Origin: Schlesneria sp.
GTDB taxonomy: Bacteria > Planctomycetota > Planctomycetia > Planctomycetales > Planctomycetaceae
Length of the DNA stretch: 64,000 nucleotides
Direction: 5' to 3'
NCBI GenBank assembly: GCA_028291515.1
Contig: JAQGHU010000064.1
Span: 62,001 to 126,000 of the forward strand
Position numbers and translations under genes: made by a program. The notes beneath the pieces were generated by a model, which was not told the DNA's origin, searched no databases, and saw only the letters and a program-made list of their open reading frames with translations. Below, in pieces: positions 52,472 through 63,400 of the stretch. Each line of letters starts with the position of its first letter. The stretch's first letter is position 1.

Positions 52472-52798
52472 ATGAGACGGTTGCTGATGCTGCTGATTCT
52501 GGGTTCGGTCGTGAGCGCGATCGGGTTGTATCTGAATATCCGGGCAGGTGCCTTTGCAACGTATTGGCAGCCTTTCGGTTCTAGCGGCTGGGCAGGAGAT
52601 ACCGATGCCGCCCTGCGACAAAGCTATCGCGAAATCGGCTTAGTTTGCCTGTGGCTCGGGGCATCGCTGCTGGCCGCGGTTGCGTGGTCGTGGACCATTC
52701 TGAGTCATGATCTATCAGGTCGCTCAGAAATCGACGGATTCCTGTTCCGCGAATCCCAACGGCGATCGCATTCTAAAACGCGAGTTAGTTCACATTAA
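52472..52798 (+). CDS. Small membrane protein, unknown
   Basis: 108 residues from the ATG at 52472, which has GGGGG seven bases upstream; the earlier ATG at 52391 does not. Two hydrophobic helices (about 3-24 and 56-80) are separated by a polar loop with Trp and Asp, then a polar Ser/Arg tail. Its last nine bases overlap the end of the convergent DUF1501 gene. No family recognised. Confidence 0.6.
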   Translation: MRRLLMLLILGSVVSAIGLYLNIRAGAFATYWQPFGSSGWAGDTDAALRQSYREIGLVCLWLGASLLAAVAWSWTILSHDLSGRSEIDGFLFRESQRRSHSKTRVSSH

Positions 52799-54301
52799 TA
52801 GTGCCGGGTGAAGTTTGGCCTTTCCTTCTGCGCCAATCAGTCGCTGGTCCAGTCCCTGGAAGTTGTACGTCAGCTTGAAGGGATCCAGCCCAAGCAGATG
52901 CAGGACTGTGGCCTGCAGATCGCGGACGTCCATCGGATTCTCGGTGATGTAGTAGCCGATGTCATCCGTCTGGCCATACGTTTGGCCTCCCTTAATCCCG
53001 CCGCCCGCCAGCATCATCGTGAACGCGTAGGGATGATGATCGCGACCGATGAACGGTTGATTCGGAGCGTTATTCTGCTGCATCGGAGTTCGACCGAACT
53101 CGCCGCCCCAGATAATCAACGTTTCATCGAACAGGCCGCGTTGCTTCAGGTCCTTGATGAGTGCCGTCAGAGCCCGATCGATCTGCTGAACTTTGATCGG
53201 CAGGATCGTCGGGATATGTTCGCCGGGGCTGACGCCGTGATGGTCCCAACCCCAGTCGTAGATCTGCACGAAGCGGACACCCGCTTCGACCAGTCGCCGA
53301 GCCAACAGGCAGTTATTCGCCAGGGCCGCATCGGTCCCTTTGTAGACAACCCGCGGATCGGAAGCGGCGTCGGAATCGGGGACGAAGCCCGGTTTGGCGC
53401 CGTACAGATCGAGGATATGTTGCGGCTCCTTCGAGATGTCCATGATCTCCGGCACGGACATCTGCATGCGATAGGCGAGTTCATACTGAGCGATCCGCGT
53501 GATCGTTTCGGGATCACCGAGCTTTTCGGCTTGGAATTCATTCAGTGTCCTCAGCGCATCCAATGTTTCACGACGGCCGGCGCGATCGAGGCCGTTTGGA
53601 TTCGACAGGAAGAGCACCGGATCGCCCGGTGATCGACATTGGACTCCTTGATAGATCGACGGCAGATAGCCGCTGCCCCAGACGCTTTTGCCGGCGTCCG
53701 GAGTTTTGCCACCACTACTGAGCACGACGAACCCCGGCAGGTCTTCGTTGTTGGAACCAAGCCCATACGTCGCCCACGATCCCATTGCCGCGCCGCCGAA
53801 CAAGTTGGTCCCCGTTTGCAGAAACAACTGAGCCGGCGCGTGATTGAACTGCTCGGTCTGCATCGATTTCACGATCGCAATGTCGTCGATCACTTCGGGC
53901 AGGAACTTCCAGACTTCGCTCAGTTCGGCTCCCGACTGCCCATGCTTTGCAAACGAGAACGGAGTCCCCAGCATGTTGGGAATTCCCTGAATGAAGGCGA
54001 ATCGCTTTCCTTCCAGGTATTCCTTGGGACAGGGCTTGCCGTTGTACTTTTGCAGGGTCGGCTTGTAGTCGAACAGATCAAGCTGAGTAGGGCTGCCTGC
54101 CATGTGCAGGTAGATCACATGCTTGGCCTTCGCTGGCAGTGGCGGCTGCTTCGGAGCCAGCGGATTGATGGCCGCAGGGGGGGCGGCGACGCCATCACGC
54201 TGCAGCAGTGATGCCAGCGCGACTGCTCCCAGGCCGACGCCTGCTTGTCCGAAGAAGTGGCGGCGAGTGACAGCTTTCAAGTATTCCTGTTGCAGATTCA
54301 T
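52790..54301 (-). CDS. DUF1501 domain protein, last gene of the 11-kb operon
   Basis: 503 residues. A twin-arginine-type leader (TRRHFFGQAGVGLGAVALAS) directs export. Family landmarks: HVIYLHMAGSPTQLDLFDYK, GFVVLSSG, WGGEFGRTP followed by GRDHHPYAF and GYYITENP. The alkaline-phosphatase-like fold is expected. Usually such proteins sit next to a PSCyt1/DUF1549/DUF1553 protein; here that partner may be the first gene of this run at 60408, with four genes in between. It follows its upstream neighbour by 22 bases. Confidence 0.92.
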   Translation of the reverse strand: MNLQQEYLKAVTRRHFFGQAGVGLGAVALASLLQRDGVAAPPAAINPLAPKQPPLPAKAKHVIYLHMAGSPTQLDLFDYKPTLQKYNGKPCPKEYLEGKRFAFIQGIPNMLGTPFSFAKHGQSGAELSEVWKFLPEVIDDIAIVKSMQTEQFNHAPAQLFLQTGTNLFGGAAMGSWATYGLGSNNEDLPGFVVLSSGGKTPDAGKSVWGSGYLPSIYQGVQCRSPGDPVLFLSNPNGLDRAGRRETLDALRTLNEFQAEKLGDPETITRIAQYELAYRMQMSVPEIMDISKEPQHILDLYGAKPGFVPDSDAASDPRVVYKGTDAALANNCLLARRLVEAGVRFVQIYDWGWDHHGVSPGEHIPTILPIKVQQIDRALTALIKDLKQRGLFDETLIIWGGEFGRTPMQQNNAPNQPFIGRDHHPYAFTMMLAGGGIKGGQTYGQTDDIGYYITENPMDVRDLQATVLHLLGLDPFKLTYNFQGLDQRLIGAEGKAKLHPALLM

Positions 54302-54323
54302 CTTGGCTCTTTCAACGCAGCAT

Positions 54324-55760
54324 CTACTGCCGCTTCTTGATTTCCTCTGGCTTAGGCGGTGCGATCAGAAATTCGGCATGCCGAATCTTCTGGATGACGA
54401 TCTCAATTTCAATCGCTGTCGATGTCGGCTTCGGTTCAAAGAACCAGAACGTTAGCGCTCCCGTTCCACCGCTGCTGGCTTGTTGTTCTAACACTTCGCC
54501 ATTCTGATCGCGAATGACACATTGAACCGACAAACCTTCCTGGCTTTGGCTATCGCTGGTCACAATGAAAGGAGGCCCCGATACAAAGTCGACATCGCAC
54601 TTATTGTTATTGCACATGGTCGTCATTCCGTAGCTGCGCACCCCCGGCTGATAAGCGCCAGTCTTAAAATGCGATGTCGAGCCTGGCAGCGTGAAATCCA
54701 GCGGCCCCTGGCCTCCCATGCCGACTATTGAAACAGAGTGTCCGTTGACCTTGTAAGTTTCCGAGACTCCGTCGAGCTGCCGTGCCGGGGTCAGTGGTCG
54801 CGAAGGGAGCTTCTTCGTTTCCTCGGGCAGGAATCGACCGTTCGTGTGTTGCGTCATGCGCAGCTTCATTTTCCAGGCGGATTCCGCAGGCGAAAGATCG
54901 CAGTTCCAGGCATAAGATTGGTTCCCCAGAAGATCATGAAAGGTCTCTCCGGAACCCCAGGTCGTCGATGCGACCCTGTCATGGACGTAGGTCAGGCGCG
55001 GGCTGACGTAGACTCCTTTGTTCTCTGACGTTTCGAAGAAGTCGACGCCGTTCAGCGTCACAGTTAAGGTGCCATCCGTTCGGCTGGCGGGCAGCGGGTC
55101 GGGTTCCCATTGCTCTATGGAGAGACTCGGCGGTGGAATGTAGGGGAGCGGCAGTTCGGCAATCAACGTATCGCTGCCATCGAAGACCTTAACGATCATC
55201 TTGGCATCGCGTGGACGTAGTAGAGGAAAATCAAAATGGATCAAGGCAATTTCCATCGGCGTGGCTGCTGCGAACGGCTTGGCATCGCTAAATCCAGTGG
55301 ATCCCGTTCCCGTACCGCCGCTGCTGTTGGCCTGAATATTCTGCCGATGGTACTGATGGGGCGTGAGCGGGCGAGGATCGCCGACATCGATCTCAACGCG
55401 TTTGAGCCAGTCGAGGTCCAGCCGTTCACCACGATCATTCTCTCGCATGAGCCAGACGACAGTGCGATCATCGGAGGTCATGTGCGGCTGTTTGTAACTT
55501 TGCTGCCAGCGCCTCAATTGCACGCCCATAGGATAGGGGATCTCAATCGCGTGGATCTTGCCAACGGTGACCTGCCGTGCGACCAGCCAAGACCCATCCG
55601 GCAATTTGACACGCGGATATTTCGAAGAGGAGACGTTGCCGCGCAGCGAGATCAGGCCAAATAGGCCCGCGACGACCGCCACGAACAGGAACAGCAGGCG
55701 CGCCGCGAACCAGCGTTCTTCGCGTTTGCTGGAGATCTGCTCTGTTGGAACACTCGTCAT
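54324..55760 (-). CDS. Membrane-anchored beta-rich protein, unknown
   Basis: 478 residues from the ATG at 55760, which has GTGGGAA upstream. One helix near residues 20-40, then a large periplasmic region. It contains strands, a Gly/Thr-rich linker (NSSGGTGTGSTGF near 155) and a Cys pair (CNNNKC). I do not recognise the family. Its gaps of 22-23 bases to neighbours on either side show that it belongs to the same operon. Confidence 0.75.
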   Translation of the reverse strand: MTSVPTEQISSKREERWFAARLLFLFVAVVAGLFGLISLRGNVSSSKYPRVKLPDGSWLVARQVTVGKIHAIEIPYPMGVQLRRWQQSYKQPHMTSDDRTVVWLMRENDRGERLDLDWLKRVEIDVGDPRPLTPHQYHRQNIQANSSGGTGTGSTGFSDAKPFAAATPMEIALIHFDFPLLRPRDAKMIVKVFDGSDTLIAELPLPYIPPPSLSIEQWEPDPLPASRTDGTLTVTLNGVDFFETSENKGVYVSPRLTYVHDRVASTTWGSGETFHDLLGNQSYAWNCDLSPAESAWKMKLRMTQHTNGRFLPEETKKLPSRPLTPARQLDGVSETYKVNGHSVSIVGMGGQGPLDFTLPGSTSHFKTGAYQPGVRSYGMTTMCNNNKCDVDFVSGPPFIVTSDSQSQEGLSVQCVIRDQNGEVLEQQASSGGTGALTFWFFEPKPTSTAIEIEIVIQKIRHAEFLIAPPKPEEIKKRQ

Positions 55761-55783
55761 GGGGGCTTCCCACGCCATCGCCT

Positions 55784-56347
55784 TCACGGCAGCTTGACTT
55801 CGACACCCCGTTGCTTGAGTGCCGTTTCCAATTCGACTTTGTCGATCATCTCAGGATCAATCAGTGCTGTCACGCGACCCTCTTTGAAGCTGGCTGTCGC
55901 ACATTCGACCCCTTTCAAGCGGAAGACTGCTTCGTAGGCTGCCAGGCAACACGCTTTGCAATCCAGCCCGGCGACCGCAATCTCGATTCGCTTCAGTTTC
56001 TCTTTGTCGATGGTTCGCAGCGGCTTCACGCCGAAAGTGTGATTGGATGCGCCACGGACCAGATTGTCAAAGCGTTCGACGATCTGCTCCAGCTTCGCGC
56101 CCGGAAATGCTTTCGCTGAATCATATTGCACAGTGGCTTCGGCATTCTCGAAGTCAATCTTGATCAGTTTGATGTCCGGTAGTTTCTCAAAGACTGCCTG
56201 CAGATCCTGCTCGCGATCAGGGGCGAATAGACCCGTGATCTGATGCTTGGCTGTGACATTCCCTGCAGGAGCATCTTCCGCGCGCGATGTGGACGATACT
56301 GCGACACAGCATAGTAAAAGGAAAACCGCTCGGATCAGGTGAATCAT
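55784..56347 (-). CDS. Exported protein with heavy-metal-associated-like domains
   Basis: 187 residues. A signal peptide ends near residue 23 (SRAEDAP). Residues about 35-100 form a degenerate HMA-like fold without Cys, and 118-187 resemble HMA with a CxxC (GLDCKACCLAAYEAV, then GVECATASFKEGRVTALID). HMA domains carry copper or other soft metals. Four bases separate it from the DUF1592 gene upstream, so it may deliver metal for maturation or function of the exported heme proteins encoded in the operon (inference). Confidence 0.75.
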   Translation of the reverse strand: MIHLIRAVFLLLCCVAVSSTSRAEDAPAGNVTAKHQITGLFAPDREQDLQAVFEKLPDIKLIKIDFENAEATVQYDSAKAFPGAKLEQIVERFDNLVRGASNHTFGVKPLRTIDKEKLKRIEIAVAGLDCKACCLAAYEAVFRLKGVECATASFKEGRVTALIDPEMIDKVELETALKQRGVEVKLP

Positions 56348-56351
56348 GAGA

Positions 56352-58967
56352 TTATCGCGTCTGGAAGAAGGAGCTTTGGATTACTTGATGAATCAGTGTG
56401 CGAATGCCGCCGCCATCGCGTTCCGCGTTGGCGACAATTGTTGTTATCTGGTCGCGATCGGCGAACGCGATGTCTCGACCTGTGCCGTAAATAGCGAGTT
56501 GCTCGGCCAGGTTCTTCAACAAGCGATGAGTATCCGACGCGATCAGCGATTGGAACTCCTGCACATTCTTGAACGATCGTCCATCGGGCAGATCGCTTGA
56601 TGGATCGACCGCCGGACCCAGCTTGAAGCCGATGCCGATGAATGGATCGATCGAACCCCGCGGGGCTGGATCGCCGTCGCCAATCGATCGATAGCGGTCG
56701 CGGAAGCCACCGATGACGTCGAACGCTTCGAGAGCAAACCCTGGTGGGTCCATCTTCGCATGACACGACGCGCAGACCATGTCGGTCCGGTGCTTGTCCA
56801 ATTGCTCGCGAATCGTTTTTGTTCCGCGAACATCAGGTTCAATCGCTGTGATGTTCGCTGGCGGAGGATCAGGCGGCTGGCCTAGTAGTCGCGCCATCAC
56901 GAACGCTCCACGAGGAACAGGCGATGTCGTGGTTCCGTTCGCGGTGATTTTCAGGATCGCAGCCTGTGTCAGGAACCCGCCACGAGGACAATCGGCAGGT
57001 AGCGCGACGCGGCGAATCTGCGAGCCACTCACTCCCGGGATCTCATAGTGGACGGCCAGCTTCTCATTGATCATCGCAAAATCAGACTTGATCAAATAGC
57101 TGGCTCCCAGGTTCTGGTTGACCAGCTCGCGAAAGTAAGCTCGCGTTTCGGCGACCATCGAATCCTGCAGATAAGCGCTGAACTCGGGGTACAACTTCCG
57201 ATCCGGATCGGTCGACGCGATCTGTCGCAGCTTCAGCCACTGCCCTAGGAAATCCTCGACGAATCGTTGCGATCGAGGATTGTTCAACATCCGTTCGACT
57301 TCACCACGCAGGATCTCCGGTGTGCGCAGTTGAACTTTCGCAGCGAGTTCGATGAGCCGATCGTCGGGGATCGAATTCCACAGGAAATAAGACAATCGCG
57401 ATGCCAGCGAGAAGTCATCCAGTTGTCCGGCCGGTTCGATGTGATACAGAAAATCGGGCGAACAGAGGGCCGCTCGATAGGCCCAACGCATCGCCGATTC
57501 GAAGCAGTCGCCCGCCTTCAGGCGATCATCAACCTTGGTGACATAGAACTGTCTTGTTTCCGCATCGACGGGACGACGAAACGCCTTCGGCAGGAACGTG
57601 GCGAGCAGTCGATCGGCATCGACGAAAGGTTGTTCGCTCTGAACCGTCCAGACTCCTTCTTCTTTCTCAGGCTCATTCTTACCCGCACCGACTTCACGTC
57701 GAACCGGAGTCCGCTTGGGTGGCCGCACGTTGGGGTGATCTGCTGCTCTGAACTCGGTCACAGGGAGGTCGCCAAACAGTTGCTGGTGGCTCACGGGCGG
57801 CCAGACATCATGCAGTGGCCCTTCGATATCGAACCAGTCGCACACAATGCCAGGACCGGTGAACGCCATCGCTCGGCCCTTGCGGCTGTAGTTCGCCACG
57901 GGAGCCAACGAGGCCGTATTGAAGCCGATGATCTCTTTATAGTTCAGCCAGTGAACGACTTCGTGTTCCTGCTCTTGCATCGATGGCGCATCGTAGTAGC
58001 CGAGGACATAACTCGGGTGCCCACCGCCGCGGCCGTCGCCGCTGAGCTGCACGACAGAGAGCCGTGCCGCTTCGGTTCCACGTCCCGGCAGGACAGTTCC
58101 CTTGTCCCATTGGAAACTCCACAGCGACGTTCGCATGCGATAGCGACCGGGGTAGAGCGTGACATGCTCGATGAAGTAGGGGTGAAACGATTCGTCCTCG
58201 TGCCGAAACAAACCGACACTGGCCCCATTGCGGAATGAGCCCATCCGCTCATGAGCTCCCTCGTCAATGTGACCTTGATCACCCGCCGGTGGAAAATCGG
58301 GATCGGGCTTCTTGTTCTTCAGCAGGATTCCGTCACCATTGGTCAGCACGTGTGCAACAAAGCCGCCCGCGTTGGCCAGCGAGATTCGTCGCCTGATCGA
58401 AGTCGGGGGTTTTGGCCGCGTCGCAATAGCCATATCCAGGGTCCGGTCGGCAGCTTCGACATACTTGGTCAGATTCACATGCGAGATGTCGAGCGCATCG
58501 CTGTTCTTATCAAACCCATGAGCCGACCCATCGACGGGAAGTTCCCCCTGTAGCGGGATGCCCGACATCTGGAACAGATCACGTACCGTGTTTTCGTATT
58601 CCGCACGCGTCATCCGGCGAACGCCAGTCCGTCCGCCGTCGTCCAGTCGTGCTCGTTCGACCTTGATCAAAGATTGCTTCAGGACATTGATCGCTGCGTT
58701 CTTGTCCGCTTGCGCGGGGCGAGGCTGCTCACGAGGCGGCATCTCACCCGATTCGATGCGATCATGGATCTTCACCCACCGCTCAAAGTTCTCTCGTGAG
58801 GCATCGTCGAACTTGAACGTGGAGAGATCCAGGTCCCCTTGCTTCGACTGCGTGTCATGGCATTCATAGCAATGGGTTTTCAGGAAGTCGGTGGGGATGT
58901 CTGCTGCGGATGCGCTGGTCGCGAGCAGGCACAACAGAGCTGCGATCACAGAAGAAGAGCGCTTCAT
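56352..58967 (-). CDS. DUF1592/DUF1587/DUF1588/DUF1585/DUF1595 protein with cytochrome c motif
   Basis: 871 residues; the ATG at 58967 gives a clean signal peptide (cleavage after TSASA). A c-type heme motif CYECH lies near residue 33. Next come DUF1587 (RRMTRAEYENTVRDLFQ), DUF1595, DUF1592 (FVEDFLGQWLKLRQI), DUF1588 (GGFLTQAAILKITANGTTTS, GAFVMARLLGQPPDPPP) and DUF1585 at the C-terminus. The combination is a planctomycete hallmark; the function is unknown but electron transfer and polysaccharide-related roles have been proposed. The DUF1552 gene just upstream is its usual partner. Confidence 0.93.
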   Translation of the reverse strand: MKRSSSVIAALLCLLATSASAADIPTDFLKTHCYECHDTQSKQGDLDLSTFKFDDASRENFERWVKIHDRIESGEMPPREQPRPAQADKNAAINVLKQSLIKVERARLDDGGRTGVRRMTRAEYENTVRDLFQMSGIPLQGELPVDGSAHGFDKNSDALDISHVNLTKYVEAADRTLDMAIATRPKPPTSIRRRISLANAGGFVAHVLTNGDGILLKNKKPDPDFPPAGDQGHIDEGAHERMGSFRNGASVGLFRHEDESFHPYFIEHVTLYPGRYRMRTSLWSFQWDKGTVLPGRGTEAARLSVVQLSGDGRGGGHPSYVLGYYDAPSMQEQEHEVVHWLNYKEIIGFNTASLAPVANYSRKGRAMAFTGPGIVCDWFDIEGPLHDVWPPVSHQQLFGDLPVTEFRAADHPNVRPPKRTPVRREVGAGKNEPEKEEGVWTVQSEQPFVDADRLLATFLPKAFRRPVDAETRQFYVTKVDDRLKAGDCFESAMRWAYRAALCSPDFLYHIEPAGQLDDFSLASRLSYFLWNSIPDDRLIELAAKVQLRTPEILRGEVERMLNNPRSQRFVEDFLGQWLKLRQIASTDPDRKLYPEFSAYLQDSMVAETRAYFRELVNQNLGASYLIKSDFAMINEKLAVHYEIPGVSGSQIRRVALPADCPRGGFLTQAAILKITANGTTTSPVPRGAFVMARLLGQPPDPPPANITAIEPDVRGTKTIREQLDKHRTDMVCASCHAKMDPPGFALEAFDVIGGFRDRYRSIGDGDPAPRGSIDPFIGIGFKLGPAVDPSSDLPDGRSFKNVQEFQSLIASDTHRLLKNLAEQLAIYGTGRDIAFADRDQITTIVANAERDGGGIRTLIHQVIQSSFFQTR

Positions 58968-59009
58968 ATGTTGGTCAACTCTAGAGTCGAAAGGCATGGC
59001 GTTTATTCT

Positions 59010-59090
59010 CGTAGGTTATGCTTCAGCATAACTCTTCGATTTACGGCCAACAGTTCAATCAAAAGAAGTTATGCTGAAGCATAACCTACG
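59010..59090. repeat. Inverted pair of palindromic repeat R3 within the operon
   Basis: Copies at 59010-59038 and 59064-59090 share the core GTTATGCTTCAGCATAAC and are arranged in inverse, as at 25212-25298. They lie between DUF1552 and DUF1592 genes, in the only gap larger than 50 bases in the operon. Confidence 0.85.
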
Positions 59091-59105
59091 CAGACCGTTC
59101 CGCGG

Positions 59106-60368
59106 CTACGCCATCTCCAGACCGCGGAACGTTCCTTTGCCGGTGGAGAACTCGTCGGTGCCGATTCCCAGTCGCTGCAGCATCGAGACGAACAGGTTCG
59201 TCAGCGGGTAGTTGTTCTGCTGGTCGAACGCCAGATGCTGTCCGTGCTTGAAACCGCCGCCGGCCAGCAGGACGGGCAAATTCACATTGGAATGCGAGTT
59301 CGCGCTGCCCATGCAGGTTCCGTACAGCACCATCGTGCGGTCCAGCAGCGATTGTCCTTCTTCCTTGGTTTCGGTGAGGGACTTCAGGAAGCCCGCCAGC
59401 ACTTCGAACTGGCGTTCTTCGTGGCCTCGCAATTCGGCCAGGGCTTCGGGGCGATTGCCGTGATGCGTGATGTTGTGGATCACGGTCGTGTCGACGAACA
59501 GCGAAACAATTCGCGACGAGTCCGTTTCCAGCGCGAGTTTCACCACATCGAACGTCAGTTTTGTCCTCTGAACGAACGCGCGAGCGTCATCGATATCGTC
59601 GGGTGCCTTCGCTTCCACTTTGGGCTTGGGCCTGTGCTCCCACGATTCAGAGCTTGCCAGTCGTTGCTCAAGGTCCCGAACGGCCGTCAGGTATTGGTCC
59701 ATTCGATTCTGATCGGCTTTGCCGAGTGATCGGTTCAGGCGCTTGGATTGATCACCGACGAAGTCGAGCATGCTGCGACCCTGCTTGATCGCTTCCACAT
59801 TGGCGGCGACTTCATCGGGTTGACCCTGAACGAAGAGCTTTTGAAACAGTTTCTTCGGACTTCGTTCGGCCGAGATCGGGGCTCCACTGCGTGTGAAACT
59901 CAGCGTCTGTCCTCCCTCGCTGCTCATTGCGAGTACTAGAGAAGGATATCGTGTTCGATTGCCGACGAGTTCTGCGGCGTATTGATCGACGGAAACCCAG
60001 TTGCGAAAGCCACCTCGTTCTGGATGGGGGGTGCCGGTGAGGAAGCATTTTTCGGCCGAGTGGGCTCCCGTCACGCCAGGGTGGCTGGTCCCGGAAAAGA
60101 CGGTGAAGTCGTTGCGGAACGGAGCCAGCTTTTCCAGGTACGGTGTCGAATCGTAGTCGCGACCTGCCTTCTCGGGGAAGAAGAACTGCGGCAGGATCCC
60201 CATGTTGGTTTCGATCGCCACCATGCGCCGCGGCATTTCGGCGTTGGCCTCAGCGCCAAAAGTCGGCCGCATTGCGTCGAGGAATGGCAGGGCCATTGCC
60301 ACGCCGGCCCCGCGCAGAAACGTTCGTCGAGACAGCGTTCTGCCACCGATGGCGATCGAATTCTGCAT
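59106..60368 (-). CDS. DUF1552 domain protein
   Basis: 420 residues with a twin-arginine leader (SRRTFLRGAGVAMALPFLD). Family marks: MVAIETNMGILPQFFFP, FTVFSGTSHPGVTGAHSAEK, and near the C-terminus MVLYGTCMGSANSHSNVNLP and LPVLLAGGGFKHGQHLAF. DUF1552 is related to the DUF1501/alkaline-phosphatase-like group and is nearly always encoded with a DUF1592 protein, as here. The start codon is 39 bases from the stop of the upstream PSCyt1 gene. Confidence 0.95.
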   Translation of the reverse strand: MQNSIAIGGRTLSRRTFLRGAGVAMALPFLDAMRPTFGAEANAEMPRRMVAIETNMGILPQFFFPEKAGRDYDSTPYLEKLAPFRNDFTVFSGTSHPGVTGAHSAEKCFLTGTPHPERGGFRNWVSVDQYAAELVGNRTRYPSLVLAMSSEGGQTLSFTRSGAPISAERSPKKLFQKLFVQGQPDEVAANVEAIKQGRSMLDFVGDQSKRLNRSLGKADQNRMDQYLTAVRDLEQRLASSESWEHRPKPKVEAKAPDDIDDARAFVQRTKLTFDVVKLALETDSSRIVSLFVDTTVIHNITHHGNRPEALAELRGHEERQFEVLAGFLKSLTETKEEGQSLLDRTMVLYGTCMGSANSHSNVNLPVLLAGGGFKHGQHLAFDQQNNYPLTNLFVSMLQRLGIGTDEFSTGKGTFRGLEMA

Positions 60369-60407
60369 TCCGGCATCCTGACAAATGGTGTGTTTCGCGA
60401 TGTGGCT

Positions 60408-63400
60408 TCAGTTTCGAGTGACGAATTCGTCCAAATTCAGAATGACATTGCCCACGGCTGTTAACGCCGCAAGTTCCGCCGCCGCTACTCCGTCTGGCAA
60501 CGGACCGATCGGATCGGTCGCCAGTTTTGTGGCTTCCTCTGAATACTTGGCATAATGAGCCCGTCGGGTTTCATACAATTTCGCCAGGACGGCCACTTCG
60601 TCAGGTTGAGCCGGTCTGATCAAGGCGAGTTCCAGACCTTTGGCGAGTCGATCTTCGAGTTTCAGTCCCCCCTCCTTAATCATCCGGCGTGCCAACGCCT
60701 GAGCTGTTTCGACGAAGGCGGGATCGTTTAACGTGACCAAGGCCTGTAGCGGCGTATTGGTGTTGATGCGGCGAACGGTACACAGTTCGCGACTGGGGGC
60801 ATCGAACGTCGTCATCGCAGGGTAGGGGGTCGTTCTCTTGATGAATGTGTACAACCCGCGCCGGTAGCGATCTTCACCTTTGCTCGTTTCCCATTTTGTT
60901 GTGTTATAGGTCGACTGCCAGATCCCTTCCGGCTGGGGAGGCATGACCGACGGGCCGTACATCTTCTGACTGAGCAGACCGGAAACAGCGAGTGCGTTGT
61001 CGCGGATCATCTCCGCTTCCATCCGGAACCGCGGACCCCGAGCTAGAAATTTATTGAAGCGATCCTTCTGCAGCATTTCGGCCGTGGTCCGTGAAGATTG
61101 CCGGTACGTCGACGACATCACGATCAGCTTGCACAGTCGCTTCATTGACCACGAACGCGGTGATGTCTCCGATGGTGAGGCGGTTGGGGTCATAAATTCT
61201 ACTGCCAGCCAGTCGAGCAGCTCCGGATGTGTTGGGGGCTGACCTTGTGAACCGAAGTCTTCTTGAGTTTCCACGAGACCCGCACCGAAGAATTGAGCCC
61301 ACAGGCGATTCACAGCGACGCGAGCGGTGAGCGGATTGTTTGGGTCGGTCAGCCAATCGGAAACACCCAGTCGATTGGTAGGAGCGTTCGCCGGAAACGG
61401 ATGAAAGCTGGCGGGGATCGCGGCCTCGACGACATCGCCTTGTTCCAGGAAGTTACCGCGAACATGCATCTTCGTCGTTCGCTTTTTTCCTTCGGCGAGT
61501 TCCCGCAGGATTGGCGTTTGAGGAACCGGGGCTGCCAGTTCTTTCTGCCGTTGCGCGAGTCGATCACGGATTGGCTTCGTCGATGGGGCGAACGATGCGA
61601 CGTGTTTCAGCAGTTCAATTAGTTGATCGGCTGTTCGGCTGCCAGCGGGTGTTCTGACGATGGCGAGGATCGGTGCGGGAACGGTGGGGTCCAGCGAGGG
61701 GTTATCGTCGTCGGTTAATGAAAGTCGGAAGCGACCGATGCTGAAACCGGGGTAGGCGAATTCGAACTGATGATCGAGCGTCACAATGACCTCGGCATCT
61801 TTGTCGATTGTGATCGGCTCGGCTGGGGTAAATACGGCTGTGTGTGTCTTGGTCTGCTGCGGCGAGATCGCCCAGCCGCGTTTTGCCAAGTCGGAATTCT
61901 TGATCGCGTGTTCGACAGGATAGTTCGCCTGCGCGAAGTCGGCTTTGGCTGTTGCCAACGGGATCTCGGTCGTTTCGCCTGCGCGGCGGATGGCGACGTT
62001 GATGCTGCTAAGTACGAAATTGCCATCGTCGGGTGAGCGACCGACGCCACTCCTGGGGTGGGATTTGTCGGGCAACGCTTCCAGCTTCAGGCCGCTGAAG
62101 CGCATGGCATCGACAGGCGAAACAACCGTATAGGTCTCTTTCGCGGGAGACTTCGCTTCGGCCAGGATCGAGCCGTCATCTTGTCGCGTCAGTGTTGATC
62201 GACTGGCCGCCGACATCTCTTTGGGTACCAGCACCACCCAGTCGCGTGAGGCGCTGACTCTGGCTGTCCAGTCATCGGCGAAGGCCTTCAGTTCGGGCGT
62301 AGCGGCGTCGCGATCCTGTTCTAACTTGGCGATCTCGGCTTTGAGTCGAGCCTGCTGTTCAAGTTGTTCGCGAGTCGGCGTGGCCAGCTTGGGACGTTCG
62401 TCGAAGTCGTCGGCGTCTTCGGTCTGATTAAAATAGGCGTAGAACTGATAGTACTCGCGCTGGCTGATTGGATCGTACTTGTGGCTGTGACATTTCGCGC
62501 AACCAAAGGTCAGGCCCATCCAGACCTGCAGTGTCGTATCAATGCGATCTTTCACGGCAACAACGCGGAACTCTTCGTTGTCCGTCCCCCCTTCATCGTT
62601 GATCATCGTGTTGCGATGGAAAGCGGTTGCCAGTTGTTGGCTAAATGTTGCATTGGGCAGCAGGTCGCCAGCCAGTTGTTCTCGCGTAAACTGGTCGTAC
62701 GGCATGTCGATGTTGAACGCCTCAATGACCCACTCGCGATAGGGCCACATGGTGCGCTCAAGGTCCTTTTCGTAGCCCTTTGTGTCGGCGTAGCGAGCCA
62801 GATCAAGCCACATGCGAGCCCAGCGCTCTCCATAGGCAGGTGACTTCAGTAATTCATCCACGAGATGTTCGTAGGCCTGGGGGGAGTCATCTTGCAGATA
62901 GACTTGCAGCAGTCCATCGCCGGGGGGAAGCCCAGTCAAATCGAGGGCGACTCGTCGAGCCAGCGTGTGCTTGTCGGCTTCGGGTGATGGCGACAGTCCT
63001 GTCTCGACCAGACGGGCCAGCACAAATCGGTCGAGATCGGTGATCGGCGCTTTGGTCGAATTCACGGCTGGGACTGCTGGTCGAGTGGGCTTTTCGAACG
63101 ACCAGTGATTGCCCCATGCGGCGCCTTCAGCAACCCAGCGCTTCAGAACGTCGATTTGGTCCGGAGTGAGCGACTTGCCCGAGTCTTTGGGCGGCATCTG
63201 TTGGTCATCATTCGCGACGATGCGCTTCACCAGTTCGCTGGCTTCCAGGTCCGAAGGGACGATGGCGTGACGCCCGTCGTGTTCGGCCAAGGCACCTTCG
63301 CGAGTATCAAGACGAAGTTCGGCTTCACGATGCTTGTCGTCAGGGCCGTGGCAGGCGAAACAGGTGCGAGCCAGAATCGGGCGGACGTCGCGGACGAAAT

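Noticed and set aside
57267-58238. 323-codon plus-strand frame opposite the DUF1592 gene
   Set aside because: Complementary to a certain gene with strong domain motifs; it lacks a ribosome site and any family feature. Long antisense frames are expected at this GC content.
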